NCBI GenBank assembly: GCA_024516155.1
Contig: JAJJXM010000015.1
Span: forward strand, 682,001 to 746,000
Length of the DNA: 64,000 nucleotides
Direction: 5' to 3'
Source: Pyronema omphalodes
Lineage: Eukaryota; Ascomycota; Pezizomycetes; Pezizales; Pyronemataceae
Under the pieces are notes generated by a model. That model was given only the letters and a program-made list of their open reading frames with translations. It was not told the origin of the DNA and ran no database searches. Shown here piece after piece: positions 20,743 to 33,396 of this stretch (the first letter of the stretch is position 1; every line of letters starts with the position of its first letter). A program made the translations under genes and the position numbers.

Positions 20743-22994
20743 CCAAAATTGTATACTGGTATGGAAGATGTTTATTTAATATAATAATGCGGAGAGGTGG
20801 AAATTGTTCTGTAGAGTATTATTAATGTGGATTCATGGCAGGACAATGCTGATGTTGTTTAATATTGAGAATAGATAAAATATTGTTAACCATTTATTAA
20901 GTTCAGTATACCGTAATGGTTCAAATATTGCCCTATACGATGACACCTTTCTCCACACTATCCCGATATATTGGACAATCTTGTGACGGTCCATCACTTC
21001 GGAGCTCATCGGCTATAAACCCATTCTCTTCAACGACTGTCACGTCGAGATTCTATTGTTCGGATCGACTGATTTCCGTTCAAACAAGACAAATCTCAGG
21101 CCATACCGTCTAGTCACCATCCAGAACGTAAGATTCCGGTTCTAACTCTTGATGAAGGAATAGAAGCACTTCAAATTCCGGTTCCGCTAGAAAAGAACAA
21201 TGCCATCCGTACTTTTACACTGTAGCCGCACAGTCACTCAAGGGTGGCTACATATTACATTCGACAGCTAAACCGCCGATGGCTCAAGGAATGTGTATTG
21301 CTGTACTGTAATTATTTCATGGCGGAAAAACAAGACTAGATCCGTTCTTCGGATTGTGAGATTGTTCTATCACACCCAGTCACTTACAATCCTCATTGCG
21401 TTGTGCCGCGGACTCTTGACCGTCGAATGGCGTTCAGCTAATAATATGGAAGCCCCATCACAAAAGTATCAATCTGAAGAAATATCGAGAAAAAGCGGGC
21501 AGAAGGAAATAAAATAAAAAAGGAATGAAAAAGGGAAAACGAAAAGGGCGGGAACAGGGGAAAGGGGGGGGGGGGGGGGGGGGCGGAGAAGACGGAAAAG
21601 AAAAGAAAAATGGAAAGAAGAGAAAACGGGAAAAAGAGGAAAGAAGCAAAAAGGAATAAAACGGCAAGACAAGAGTGGACAAAGTAATAATGGAAACCTC
21701 CTCAACTCGATCAAAATGTGGGAAACCCAAAATCCTGTCGGCCCAAAAAGCTCTACCACTCACCCGAACGTCCAATCCGGTACGTTGGCCGAGTATTCTG
21801 CATGTGTGTATATCAGTAATACCATTGGTGATGCCGTTATCCTAAATTTGAGCGCATGATGTGATAGAAACACCGTCCCTTTGAACTATCAATACTGGTC
21901 TTTATGATAAAAGCTTAGCGGTTGATGGTGAATGCAATTACTCTCCGATGCCAGACGATTGTGAGATGGAAATGCATGTGCGCGATTGTCAGTTGTCATA
22001 TGGCCCTGCAGGTGGATCAGGTTGACCCTGTGATGGGACCATTGGCAGATTTGGGTGAAAATATTGAGTACACGGAGTCCTGAGGTACTGTATTTTTTCA
22101 GTAACCAACGAAAGGGAATTCGAATACATTTCGTTTCCAGAGAAGAAGCATGGGCCTTCGTTCAATCAGCCGCGCGTATAGTGACCATGGTAAGACGCAT
22201 TGGTGAGGATGGTTTCTGAAATGAGTGCTTGCCGGCAAAAGTGAAGAGGTGTTTGTAAATGTATTGGGGGGTGGGGTGGTGGGGGGGGGGGGGGGGATTC
22301 CCTAACTTCCAAACTCACTGCCACAAACACCGTAACCGTCAAGAAAACTGCAAAGCAAACTGGCCGAACTAACTAAACCCCACTCGCAAACATAATTGAA
22401 TAATCAAGCACATACATTCCCCTCAACCAATGCCGTAATAGATGCAAACAAAAACACCCTCCATCGGCCCCCTCCCTCTACTTCCGCGGAATTTCATCAT
22501 TGGGATATGGTATGGCTGTACGCACTGTAAACACTGTGCGACTTCGCGACTTCATGGCTTGGTGTTGCGGCAGGGATTATCGGACTGGATTGACGGCTTC
22601 GGCGTTCAGTGGCTTATCCTACCTGGGCTCTGTGACGTATCGAGGGAGTCAGAACATACTATCGAAGATAGTAAGCATTAAGAGCTGGTGATGTTGTGAT
22701 ACAGCTGGGGGATTTCGGTGTTCCAGGTGTAGGTAATGTGCGATGAGATAAGACGGGTAGGGGGTTATTTATATTTTATCTTTTATTTGATTTATTTCAT
22801 TTATTCTATTTTTTCTTCTCGATTTATTAACATAAATTGATTTATTTTTACACTAAAAACACGCCATTTACCATCATATATCCAGTAAGCCTTCATAACA
22901 ACCCTATCTGCCTATCCGTCTCTCATCGTCATGCTTATTCTTCCTACTCCAGCCTGCCAATAACGTTTCGGATTCCGTTGATAGTTTTCTGCAA
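20743..22994 (+). other. Unit 1 distal spacer and unit 2 start, left arm
   Basis: This is collinear with 52,500-50,400. It holds a block at 20,916-21,140 that recurs at 52,499-52,270 and 62,330-62,100 and looks like a decayed coding segment (frame beginning NGSNIALYDDTF, broken by a shared TGA); a purine-rich tract at 21,480-21,690; a block at 21,850-22,200 also found at 51,540-51,150, 61,300-60,780 and, weakly, 43,340-43,620; a G-run at about 22,262-22,297; and the unit 2 start block at 22,510-22,620. No supported gene. Confidence 0.5.
21500..21690 (+). repeat. Purine-rich low-complexity tract with G-run
   Basis: This is almost pure A/G on the plus strand, with a run of about 17 G. The equivalent tracts at 51,690-51,900 and 61,430-61,740 are pyrimidine-rich on the plus strand, that is, purine-rich on the same strand of the unit. 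It may form triplex or G-rich structures; that is inference. Confidence 0.6.
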
Positions 22995-23011
22995 GCCGGA
23001 AAACTTGTACC

Positions 23012-23366
23012 TGTGTACAGTGGACTGGCCGCCGCTTAAAGTGTTGGTCCACAACGAAGTAGAAAGGTCTTGGTTGTAACTTGTGGGTAGCAGCGTGGAA
23101 CGGCAGTTTCGGTCTCCGGTATCTTGAGGGCGAGATGTGGCGTGGGGAATAATGGTGGCGGACGAAAGTAAGATAGTGTTGTAAAAGATACTCCAGAAGT
23201 AGATTGACTAGGTGGAGCTGACAACTCATTCTGGCAAAGAGGGGATAGACAGAGAAAGCGTCCTAGTGGTGGAAAAACATGGTATGTTGAATGAATGAAC
23301 ATCTGACTTTGTATGCATCGGATACAAGGAGCCCTTGTGATATTCAATATTTAAATAATAAAAAAA
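23012..23366 (+). mobile_element. SINE-like element, left unit 2
   Basis: This is the same segment as 14,692-15,049, with head GTGGACTGGCCGCCGCTTAAAG, GGTCTTGGTTGTAACTTG about 35 nt on, and a short A-rich tail (AATAATAAAAAAA) before the C-run at about 23,362. A 12-bp insertion/deletion separates it from the unit 1 version. Confidence 0.4.
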
Positions 23367-23828
23367 CCCCCGGTAAGTAGGTTGAAGAGGTTAAGCCGGA
23401 GACTGATTCGGAAAGTGAGGGGACGGACAGACAGAGCGTCCTAGTGGTAGAAGCTCAAGTTTAGTTGATAAACTATGCTTCTCTCTTTGCATCTGAGAAA
23501 TACAAAGAGCCATTGGTGTAAAGGAGTCCAGGAAGTAGCAATCAATCGGTCGTTCGCTTCTGGAAGAGGGTGAACGAGCACTCTGAGCTTTTTCACTGTA
23601 CTGCTTTTGCTGGTGAAGTCTGGAACTCTGAGGTGGGAACAGCGAGATATCGAAACGTTTTTTTTTTGTCAATTTTTTCCAATTTCCTGATTTTTTCCAT
23701 TTTTTTTCAATTTTTTGGTGTGTCCTGCGAACATCTGTACAATACTCGTTAGGTCTCAGATATTCAATCCGTGGGAGGACCTTCCTCACCTGCCGCTCTA
23801 TCCCATTAATGTTCCTGGCTGTCAGTCC

Positions 23829-24092
23829 TCAGAGGCGGGAGTCGAGCTCCAATTGTCTTTCTTGGATGAGGCGTAATTCCATACGCCTAGCCTCCACGTC
23901 CCGCTCGAACACCGGCAGCTCTCGAAATCGCTGCAGAGAGGTTCGTGGGCGGAGTGTCTCCCGTTCAAGTGTTTGCTCAGCTTCCGCTAGCCGCATAGCA
24001 GCAGCGGCTTCGGCAAGACATAATTTCTCGAGTTTCCGTCGGATCTGTTTTGCACGCTGTTCGGCGGGTGAAATTGATGTGGCGGTCGTCAT
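23829..24092 (-). CDS. Gene A copy, left unit 2: coiled-coil protein
   Basis: This open frame of 87 residues runs from the ATG at 24,092 to the TGA at 23,829. It begins with a short Ser/Thr leader (MTTATSISPAEQ), then a basic helix (KQIRRKLEKL) and long Ala/Glu/Arg-rich helical sequence (AAAAMRLAEAEQTLERETL, FERDVEARRMELRLIQERQ) with heptad-like spacing, so a coiled coil is predicted. As in the right-arm copies, the frame continues past the TGA (IERQVRKVLPRIEYL), and a 66-nt intron covering the stop is possible. Here an A-run one base shorter than the 49,310 copy breaks the extended frame around IEKKWKK. It is divergent from gene B (25,086). No known family. Confidence 0.6.
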   Translation of the reverse strand: MTTATSISPAEQRAKQIRRKLEKLCLAEAAAAMRLAEAEQTLERETLRPRTSLQRFRELPVFERDVEARRMELRLIQERQLELDSRL

Positions 24093-25085
24093 TTTGTTTA
24101 TATCCCTCGAGGATGAAGTGCTGTTGTTTTTGGTGACGGTGATATGTAGGTATATGGGTTGGTAATTCTACGAAGGGAAGCTGATCGGGCCAATCGGGTC
24201 TTTAACACGGTGTCGCGTACGGATGCCGGTACTGTTTCTTCTCGGAAGCCGCGGGGTGCACATGACGATTCCCGGGGATGGTGTTTGTTCGCGGACTCTC
24301 AAGCGTTCTCTGGTTACTCGAGTCTCGTTCGACCAGTCGCTTCTCTTCGGCTCCATACGTATAGCGGCTTGACTACCATTTCGAGGATCACTTAGAAGAT
24401 GAGAATTATGGCGTCGGTTATCAACCAGGCGAGGACGATAACCACCCTGTTTGCTGCTGAGTTCGCATTTGCTGATGAAATTGTAGATAATATATGCGGA
24501 ACAGTTAATATACTTCAATAACTGGCGAACTGAAGATATGTAGGACGCTTCAACTTGCAAGTTGGCGATATGATCCGGTGCTATCACGGTCACGTGAGTC
24601 CACCCCCACGTGCTGGTAATCTGTGGGGAAGTCTTTGAATGATCATTGTGTTTCGCTTGTGCAGAATATGAAGGTGTCTTCTGTTTGTCTACTTCCGCGA
24701 TGCAGTACTCAAGTTACCCAAAATCGAGATGTGAGTAGGAATTTAGTCTGAATAGTTACGTATACAGCACCATCGTGGCTCACTCGTCCCACCGTTCGCG
24801 AATTCTGCACCCTGTGGGTGTTACACTGCCGAATTTGTAACTACCGACGACCATGGTCACGGACTCACAACAAAAATGCCAGGCCGCCCCAACACCCAAG
24901 GAATCTGCTAGATGAACGTCAATAACTCATTCAAATTGTAACGTTTTTGCTATTTATTCACCAGCAGAACTCCTGGAATCATATTTCCTCATCCTCTACA
25001 CACACAACACTCACACATTCTCACTATCGGACTACAGAAAGTATATTCTCATTTTTTTACTCGAACTAGCACCTACAGTTACAAC
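24093..25085. promoter_or_regulatory. Divergent intergenic region between genes A and B, left unit 2
   Basis: This is very similar to 49,309-48,365 of the right arm, including the TATTCACCAGCAGAACTCC block (24,955-24,973). Close to gene B the similarity to the right arm drops abruptly, because the right arm switches there to a unit 1-type sequence. Confidence 0.4.
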
Positions 25086-26025
25086 ATGGAAACTAAAAAC
25101 TCCGCCCCGAAACACCTTGGCGAACATGCCGATACATCAACGGAATACCCTGCGCTTAATGAATCTCCGGCTGGGTTATTGCGGGATGTATCAATGAAAT
25201 CCCCAATCTGGGACTCCATTATCTTACCCACGATCACCGGGATAAAGTTAAACCCCCATATTCAGGGACTTACAAACTTTTGCAAACAGATTATGGAGAT
25301 ACTTATCCTCCACTCATCAGGAGTGTGGATGATCTTATCCAGCCGTACGCACCCCCCCTCCCCCCCGTCTCTCTCTCTCTCATTCATCCTCCATTATTTT
25401 CCTTTTCCCTTAAAGCATATATAGGATACTAACTCACACATCGTTCTAGTTCTCTTGATCTTCATCGGTATTCCAATGCTTCACAAGTAAGTTTCTACAA
25501 CTACGAATCAAGTGTAGTTATCAAAAGATATAGCCACTGACATTTCGTTACAGGGTATCAATGTGGACACTTAAGGTTTTTGTGACGAGCCTCTTGATGA
25601 TTAGTATCGCATTTTTGGTGTTTGGGTGCCATGTCGTCTACAAAGGCATGATGAATAATGAGGGATGTATTACTCGATTGCCGAGTCCAGGTGAGGAGGA
25701 CCAGGAAGATAAGGAAACTAAGGCTGATAAAAAAGATATGCAAGCGTTGAAGGAGGAGGGTACAAAAAATGGTGATAAGGAATTGTCAGGAAAAGGCGCA
25801 GATAAGGAGGGGGTGAAGGTTGTCATGGAGTCGCCTATAAAGAATGGTCTTGTGGGATGTCGGGTTGGTGAAGCTGCGAATAAGGAAGCTGTGAAAGTAG
25901 TGGCAAAGGACGCTGCTGGGAATGATGTTGAGAAATCGGGGGTACGGAAAGGGGGGTGTACTTGTAATGAGGTGAAAGTCACGAAGGTGGTAGCTAAGGG
26001 AGAGATGTCAAGGCATCGGGGGTAA
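25086..26025 (+). CDS. Gene B copy, left unit 2: divergent, shorter membrane protein
   Basis: Three exons: 25,086-25,344, 25,450-25,486 and 25,554-26,025, giving 255 residues. Exon phases and the 37-nt second exon are exactly as in the other gene B copies. The first donor is GTACGC, a weak form of the GTATGT in other copies. The two membrane segments are kept (GVWMILSS-LLIFIGIPMLHK; TSLLMISIAFLVFGCHVVYKGM). The charged tail has fewer repeats and stops early; related repeat sequence continues out of frame to about 26,170, so the 3' end has decayed. Overall it is strongly diverged from the three other copies, although its upstream region is nearly identical to the 48,327 copy. Function unknown. 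Confidence 0.6.
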
Positions 26026-29000
26026 GAAAGTTAGCGGATAAACAAGATGTGAAAGTGGTGATGGAGGCTGCTGTGGATAATGATGTTAAAAAACTGCGGG
26101 TTAGGTAAACGGGCGTGTACTTGCAATGAGGTGAAAGTGATGAAGGTGGTAATGAAGGGTAAGACCGGTATTCAGGAATCCAGGTGTTTTTGTGTTTTTA
26201 TGTTTTTTATCTATTTCTTTAGTCCTTTTTTTGAGATATATCATGGATTTTTTTTTCAGGGATATACCTTATAGAAAAACCAGCGATCGATGCCCGTCGT
26301 TTATCCAATGTTCACTATATAACTTGCTCAAAATAGTTAAGGATTTAGGTTTCAGCTTTCAGATAGAATGTCATTATATTATTGACTAATCCAACAATTA
26401 CAATATTCCGTTCCATCATTGAACCCCTCACCCCCATCAAAAGACAACACAGGCACAGTAATGCTTTCTTGCGTGTAACCCAGACGGCACCAGAAACCGT
26501 AAGGAATGCATCGATGATCCAGCTCACGTTCATTCATGAAATATCACACATCTTTAATCAGACTTCTGGATAAAATATAAATGGATAAAATGAAAATAGA
26601 AACATTAATGTGATCTACAAGTTACAGCTCGAGAATGATCTGGAGGTCGAGTTGGAGGCTACCTCTGGGACTCGGGGTGGACTTATTGCATATTGCCTAT
26701 CGCCTGCAGTATTACATGGACATCAATATCAATATTAACACCGATATCCGCGCGATCTGTCGATATTTCTGTTTCCTTATTTTCCTTGATTTAACGTCAG
26801 CTAGTGCATTATATATGTGCATCAATGCATATCTTCAAAGCATCGAGAGAGAGAGCGTTATGTTGTAATGGAACGAGGATTGCTGCTTTCCAAATCAGTG
26901 TATTCTGAACTTGCGGTGATGTCCGTTTTTTTTGGAGTCCCCGTTAGATCGAACATCGGCTGGATAAAATACAAGTACTGTCACTTCCCTTATATGGCTC
27001 CCTTCCAAACTTACCGCGATCTTCGGATGCTCACCTACTGCATAGTGCATAGTGCATCTACTTGTCACTGCATATTTCAGTCTGACAGTACACAAAGCTT
27101 AATACAAACACATCCGGGAGTGGCAGATTTTTGTTCATTTTGTTCTTTTATGTTCATAAACCCCGCACCACCCCTGATGCTCCCCCCAACATACACAGGC
27201 TGATACAATACAGTGACCAGTCTACCATCTTCAAGTTGCTATATCAGAGCTGGTTGAAAGAAGCATCTACCAGTCACCAAATCTAGAAGCGGCAACCATC
27301 CGGCATATGGCGACATGTCTGTAATCTGTATGGTAGTGATGGTACTCCAACCACGCTGAAGATTAAATGAGATAAAGTTTTCCAGTTTCTGAGTTTTCTG
27401 CTTCACCTTCTCGGATCAAAGCGGGATGGGGTATGCTGGAAGGTGATTAGATAACCAAGTCACCTCAGGTGGAGATCTAGGTGTAGGATGCTTTAGCCGT
27501 CCCCTGCGTATGCCCTTGCTCTCTGTTCGCTGTACTTGCTTACCATCGATCAATGCATTTTTCTTCTCCACCTCCACATTCTTCGTTACGCAGCTCACTT
27601 CAACAGGGTGCATTTGATTCATTATTACCATCACCATACCACATGCAAGATTCAAGATTCAAGCTTCAAGAAACTCCTTCCTCCTGCTTCTGGTTCTGGC
27701 TCTGATTGATATGTAATGATGATAGGCACCCACCGCATGCACCCGTCGTACGTCCCAATTTCGAAGTACCATAATCTCCTGGTCCTCCAGGCTCAGGCTC
27801 AGACTCCCCGCATCTTCAGAGCCCGGGTTCCCCGAGGAGTCTTTGGGTCATAAGGCTTTAGGGCACAACCAAACCAGACCACGGCCACCCTGGACCCGGT
27901 TATCTTACTGCCCCACCTCCGAGATCTCGACAGCTAGCCAGCGGACAGCCAGACTAAGATATGGAAAGTCAACCAGCAACCTCTGACGATCTATTTCCTT
28001 TTACGTATGCAACAGTTCCGATAATGCCGGTGAATTGTGGTGTTGGTGATCCCCCACCTTTATGCCGAGTAGAAGTTTTTTTCTCATGCATGGAGCGAAA
28101 AATATCTTCGTGTGTTTCCAAATTCTTTTATCTCGACTCTCGAGCCTTTGTACCTCCATCGAGCTTTTCTGCATTCGAGCAACAAAAACGATCGCGGGGC
28201 GATGAAGAATGCTTACATAAGTCTCTAGGAAGCATCGAGACCCTAAGACTTAAGGTATGACATCATGAACTTTGACTTTAACTTTTGGTGCCTGAAACTA
28301 GCTCACTATGGTGGCGCGGCTTTATGTGTTAGGCTGCTATGTTAGGTGAATTAGGTTACTTAGGTTACTTAGGTCGGCGGTGGCAAATTAGAGCTATTGA
28401 ATCTCCGAAGCCAAGCCTGAAGACTGAAGACTGGAGACTGAGTGTGCTGCAGACGGAGAGTCAGAGCAGAGCAGAGAGCGGTTGATTTACTATGGCACTA
28501 CAGGCAACACATACAGACAGGCACAGAATAAGGACAAGCAAAAGCACAAGCACCAGAGCGTGTCACTGTGTCAGTAGGTGATGTCGGTGGTGTCAACACC
28601 AAGCGCCGCGTTATGACGTCGTATCACGTCGCGTCGCTAATCATTCACAAAGCAGTGAGTGAGCGTTTCGCCGAGAGAACCGAAGACACCGAAGACATTT
28701 GTATCCACCGCATCTCGAGAGACGAGAGTCGAGGCTAGAAAAGCGAGATTCGAGATTAGCGACGCGAGCGATGTGCTTCAGCCTTCAACACACGAGGAGT
28801 TGCCAACTTGCCAACTTGCCGTGAGCCTGACGCTGGGATTGACGGTTGTGGGTCCACTCGGGTACTGTCTACTGTCCTCGCTTTTCTTTCTCGCGAGTTC
28901 GCGAGTTTGATGGCAGAGAGGGTCGCTGCAAGAACTATTTTTAGTCATCCAAGACCGCACCATCACCAGCCAGAGCCAGAGCCAACAACGCGCGCGTTCT

Positions 29001-32000
29001 TTTCTGCCGATGGTGTCCGTCCCGCTTTCTAAATTCTGGTACTTTCGGTCCTTTCGCCCTCCCCCCCCTCCCGCCTTCGGTGCGCGTACTGTTACAGCCG
29101 GTCTTTTCTTTTCAATTTCACCAGTCACCAGTCCCCACGGTTCACCATCCTTTCGATAGCTAACAGCTAATACAGACAATAAATCCTAGACTCCGGAGGC
29201 CGAGGAACTATGAATTTCCTTAGATAATAGATCTGTTGGTCACCGGTCACTGGTTACGGTTGTTTCTTAGATACTCTTTGATACGGCGCCCGCCGCCTCG
29301 GTGTCCGAAGCGGAACAAAAGTGGGGATGTAACGCGAATACATGGAATTGCCAAGATGCGGGAAAAAAAGACTTTGCAGCCGAGGATTTTTTTTTCGGAT
29401 TTTTTTTTTCCAACGTGCCTAAGTAGGTCGGTGTGGGATACGGGCTTGGTTCCAGAAGGCTGCTGCTTTGTAGGTTCATAGGTTGCTTCCCAGGTTGCTT
29501 CGCATTCGCAGGCATGTTGATAGGATAGGGATAGGATAGGTAAACAACGGCGGTTTCGTATCCTCTGGGGCTAGTTTCAAACAATGCAACGAAAAGGAGC
29601 GATACAGGAGTATGTAGGACTTTTTTTCTCTCTTTGTTTTGTTGGAAGATTTTATTGTGCTTTTGTACACAGCAGGTGAGGCTGAGACGAAAGGCAGGAG
29701 ATGCATGGCAAACGAGATGTGTTTAACTGGTCGAACAGATGAACTGACACAGGTCGTCGATCCACCGGCGTTTTCCATGACGATCATCACCAAAAAGTCC
29801 AGCTATGTATGGTAGATACACGACAAGACACCCTAATGATGATGATTATCTTACGACCTTACGACCTGCGAACAATCTTCACCCACGTTGAAAGAAAGTC
29901 TTTAAGAAGATGACGACGCCACAAAATGTCAGATATTTAAGCCACATAATGCATCCTCACTTCCTGAGGCACATTACAATACCCGGTATAGATGGAACAC
30001 TTCGGCAAGGAGAAACATTCTCTGTGAGGGCCTAAAGTGCAGCTGGCGGTTTGTGTGATTGCCAATCGATGGATTATGGAATGCTGAATATACAAGCCCT
30101 GTCACGGACTGATGCATCTCGGTCTCGGGCGTGTAGGTGGGCCCTTGTGCATATTCATCTCTAGATGCCGCTATGGCGTGTCGTGGATGTTGAAGGTTGG
30201 CCCCGTCGTGGAAATCTGATTTGTCGTCGGTCTAGCTGATAGGGAATTGGGCGGGCATACGTACTACTTCGACCATTATTCATGGTGCATGTGTACGGTC
30301 CGTAGCCACCCCTACATCGACCTGGGACAAGCCTAGCTACCGCCCGCGCGGGACGAAGAAAACTTCTATTTTAGTCGGTGATCCCGGCAAGTCAGACGTT
30401 TCTCCGAACACCTTGTGTGATGAAAGTTGAAGAAGAAAATGGCAGCTGAGATTTGTTGTATATTTATGTAGGAGAAATGAAATTAAAAAAAAAGTTGATG
30501 AAGAATGTGCTGCTTGATCGGATGGAAGCTGCATATATTGTGCAGCGAGTGATAAACATAGAAAAGCCCGTCCCACCCTTTGCTGGCTGTTCTTCGACGA
30601 GGCTTGCGTCAGAACATCCGAAAATGGGATAGATGGACTCCGCTGCGACTATCGTGTCGATCCCTGCGCCTCCCAGCGTGAGTGCCCTGGTCAGTTCCCG
30701 ATGGTGCAGCGGGCAGCCACCAACCACCGACTGAGCCAAACAGAGCGAGATACAAGTTGTGGTGGATGTCCGTCTGGGAGGGGGATTTGCCTTTTTATCT
30801 ATCAGTTCATCGTTCATCAACGACATCGACAGTTCATCGAAACCAGTGGGAAAATCGGTTGATTACATATTATTATTCCATTCAATCTGCTTCTCATCAT
30901 CGTCATCATCAGCATAATCATCATCACCATCATCATTATCGTCCAGAGAAAATAACACTCCTGATCCAAATCAGCAAATATCCACTCGATCCAGCCAGCA
31001 TAATAGCATCCAAGAAAAATCCAGCATCTAAGGCACAACCCAGCATTCAACCCATCCAAATTCCTCCCGATCCTCACTCGCATCATCCCACCACCACCAC
31101 AACCCACCCACGTCCCATCCATCCATCCATCCCATCACTCACCTCACCTTTCGCCACAGCCAGCCCGCTCCCGACACATCTGCCCCGTTTGGGACTTTTC
31201 AGTGTCTTAGCAGGCCTCATCTAGAAACGTAGCTTTCCGCTTACAGCGTCGGCTCCCAGGTTTATCATCGGCCGTCTTTTTGTTCGGAAACGGCGGAGAG
31301 GACGAACAGGCATTATTCTCACATAGTGGAACATAACACTGCACCACTGACGCTAAACCTTGCAATTCAAAGCAAAACAAAACAACACTTTGGAAAGGGC
31401 GTGCTTGCTGCTGTCTGTCTGCCGGGCCCTCTCTTTTTTTTCGACACGCCCACCGCTACCTGTCTGCTCTCCTCCTCCACCACCACCACCACCACCACCA
31501 CCACCACCGAACAGGCAAACGACCTTCCAACCCGTAGCCAACTCCCGTCCTCCGCAATCATCACTACGACATACACTCGCTCAACTTGATCGAACATACG
31601 CTCTTTTTTTTGCTTTCGACACTTCGACATCTTATCTCAGCTAGCTGCCACACACGAAGCAGGCCTATTGTGAACAAGCCAGCATTACCGCTCTCTACGA
31701 ATCATCTTTCTGCATAATCGTTGTTATTGTTGTTATTGTTTCCGGTTGAAGGGGGGAGGGCAATACGAAAACCTTCAACAAACTTTATCAATCGTTGTCA
31801 TTTACGGGAGGCTACAAGCACTGAACGTGTGAGCCGCGTTGCTTTTTAGTATGACAGTTTCTTTCAATGTTATGCATATACTCGTAGGACCCAGTGCTAA
31901 CATGTGCTCAAGAACCCGAGTCCTTTCGCATCACACCTTACTACATATCGCCTCACACAGACGACCGTTCTGTGGGTTATGATCTCCACGTTTTAATTGA

Positions 32001-32032
32001 TCTGCAGCGACGTACACATATAATACTTACAC
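26026..32032 (+). other. Unique core, left part: intergenic and upstream region of the WSC gene
   Basis: Repeat-arm homology ends by about 26,170. No convincing gene is seen. An open frame at 27,961-28,260 (99 residues, ATG start) ends just before a possible GTATGA donor and is the best candidate, but it has no recognisable feature. From about 28,600 the sequence is CT/CA-rich with CAT-type repeats (30,896-30,945) and a CAC run (31,477-31,508), consistent with a long promoter or 5' leader of the WSC gene; the transcription start cannot be placed. Confidence 0.4.
31477..31508 (+). repeat. CAC trinucleotide microsatellite
   Basis: About ten uninterrupted CAC units lie 0.5 kb upstream of the WSC gene. 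No conserved coding frame passes through it. Confidence 0.9.
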
Positions 32033-33396
32033 ATGGATCTACGAAAAGTCTATAAACTCTCGCCACTCCCCCGGGCATCAAATGGTTCAGGTCGTGGACA
32101 AAACTACGACCGAAAGAAAAAGTCTGGAATAAAATGGTGGTTGACGTTGACGGTGGCGGCGTTTGCACTAAGCAGTATCCCCAAGGTTTCCGCAGATACC
32201 AAATACTGCTCAAAAACCAATACCGGAGATGGTGACGGAAGTACGTTCATCCTTCACTAAATTACCATCCATGTTATTTGGCACTGACTTTTACTTCAAG
32301 CTATAAGTACCTTCCAGAGTGTCGGTTTATGTACAACACAGTGCCAGTCAAGCTTTGCTTTTGCTGTTCTACAGGGCAAATATTGTTGGTGCTCAAATTA
32401 CGCCCCAAGTACACCATCCGACGGAACCTGTGACAGTCCATGCCCGGGATATCCAGCAGATCAGTGCGGCAATCTAAATGACAATTTGTATGCCTACATA
32501 CAACTACCAAATAAAGTCTTAGGAACTAAAGGCCCCGCATCTTCAACGGTGAGCCCAACTTCTTCATTACCAGCTGTTATTACCATTGTCACTACAAAGG
32601 GTCCCACCGAAACGGTGATTATTGTATGCCTATCCTCTCTTGCATGAAATTTGGTTTCTGCGTAGAAAATAGACGTACTATGATGAGACTACTTGGATTG
32701 ACTATGGCCATTCTTGCCATCGAAGTTGCTGACAGAGATAAATAGACATCAATAAATTCTGCAACAAAATCATCATCAGCACCATCAACAACCTCTACGT
32801 TCCAAACCATCACCACCACAGCAGCAACCGCCATCGCAACAAATACCTCATCACCCACATCAACCTCCGCTGCCTCAGCCGAAAACTCGAGCTTCACATC
32901 AAGCCCCGGGAAGGTAGCCGGATTAATCGTCGGACTGATCATTGCACTACTTCTTATTGTCGCGGCGGTATTATTCTGGCGACGAAGACGGAACCAACGC
33001 GACTCGGCATTATACGGCAGCTCGCAAAACGGCCTCATCTCAGCTGGAGGAGCAGGCTTCTTTGGTGGAGGACGTAGGGGTCGCTCCATGAGTACGCTTG
33101 GTCTAGTCGGAGAAAAGAGTCCGCCATCATCACAGAGTACACCGCCGGTATTGGATGCAAATGGAGTTGCCATTGCACAACCCCCTAGAACAGCCGGGGC
33201 TCCAAACGGAGTTATGACCGACGGAGAGGCCTATGATCAGAGATTGGACCCGCAATCACTTTTTATGAAATTCGATCCTCACACGGGTAGTTCCCGTATG
33301 AGCGTGCGAAGTCTCAGAGACGATACGGATTATTCGAGAAGGGTTTTAAGGGTGTGTAACCCCGAAGAAGAACCTCTCGTACAAGGGAAAGAATGA
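32033..33396 (+). CDS. WSC-domain transmembrane cell-wall stress sensor
   Basis: Three exons: 32,033-32,240, 32,301-32,623 and 32,746-33,396 (introns of 60 and 122 nt; GTACGT...AAG, GTATGC...TAG), giving 393 residues. The N-terminus has a basic stretch then a signal-like hydrophobic segment (WWLTLTVAAFALSSI). A WSC cysteine domain follows (YCSKTN, GLCTTQCQSSFAFAVLQGKY, CWCSN, CDSPCPGYPADQCG). Then come a Ser/Thr-rich extracellular stalk, one membrane helix (VAGLIVGLIIALLLIVAAVL), a stop-transfer RRRR and a cytoplasmic tail of about 150 residues. This is the layout of Wsc1/Slg1-type sensors, which signal cell-wall stress through Rho1 and the Pkc1 MAP-kinase cascade. The family call is secure; the specific paralogue is not. 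It is the only clear host gene in the window and lies in the unduplicated core. Confidence 0.85.

Larger units (their letters stand above)
1..26170 (+). repeat. Left arm of large inverted repeat (two tandem units, LINE-interrupted)
   Basis: This arm matches the reverse complement of about 47,290-59,930. For positions beyond 13,741 the coordinates of matching points sum to about 73,200-73,400, so the two arms are collinear. Positions 1-122 and 6,775-7,057 match 59,926-59,800 and 59,790-59,524. Subtracting the two LINEs leaves about 12.7 kb, almost the length of the right arm. Unit 1 runs from before position 1 to about 22,400 and unit 2 from about 22,440 to 26,170. Both carry the SINE-like element, gene A and gene B in the same order. 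Gene C and the 5S-like sequence are present only in unit 1 here. Homology ends inside the degenerate tail of the second gene B, near 26,170. Confidence 0.85.

Noticed and set aside
28340..28375. TTAGGTTAC repeats resembling telomere sequence
   Set aside because: Not TTAGGG, only three irregular copies, in single-copy intergenic DNA.
28778..29179. 133-residue minus-strand open frame
   Set aside because: No ATG start, low-complexity composition, opposite to the CT-rich WSC upstream region; likely chance.
30682..31224. 180-residue plus-strand open frame upstream of the WSC gene
   Set aside because: It begins at GTG, is dominated by His/Thr/Pro from CAT and CCA repeats and has no domain; it fits a CT/CA-rich leader better.
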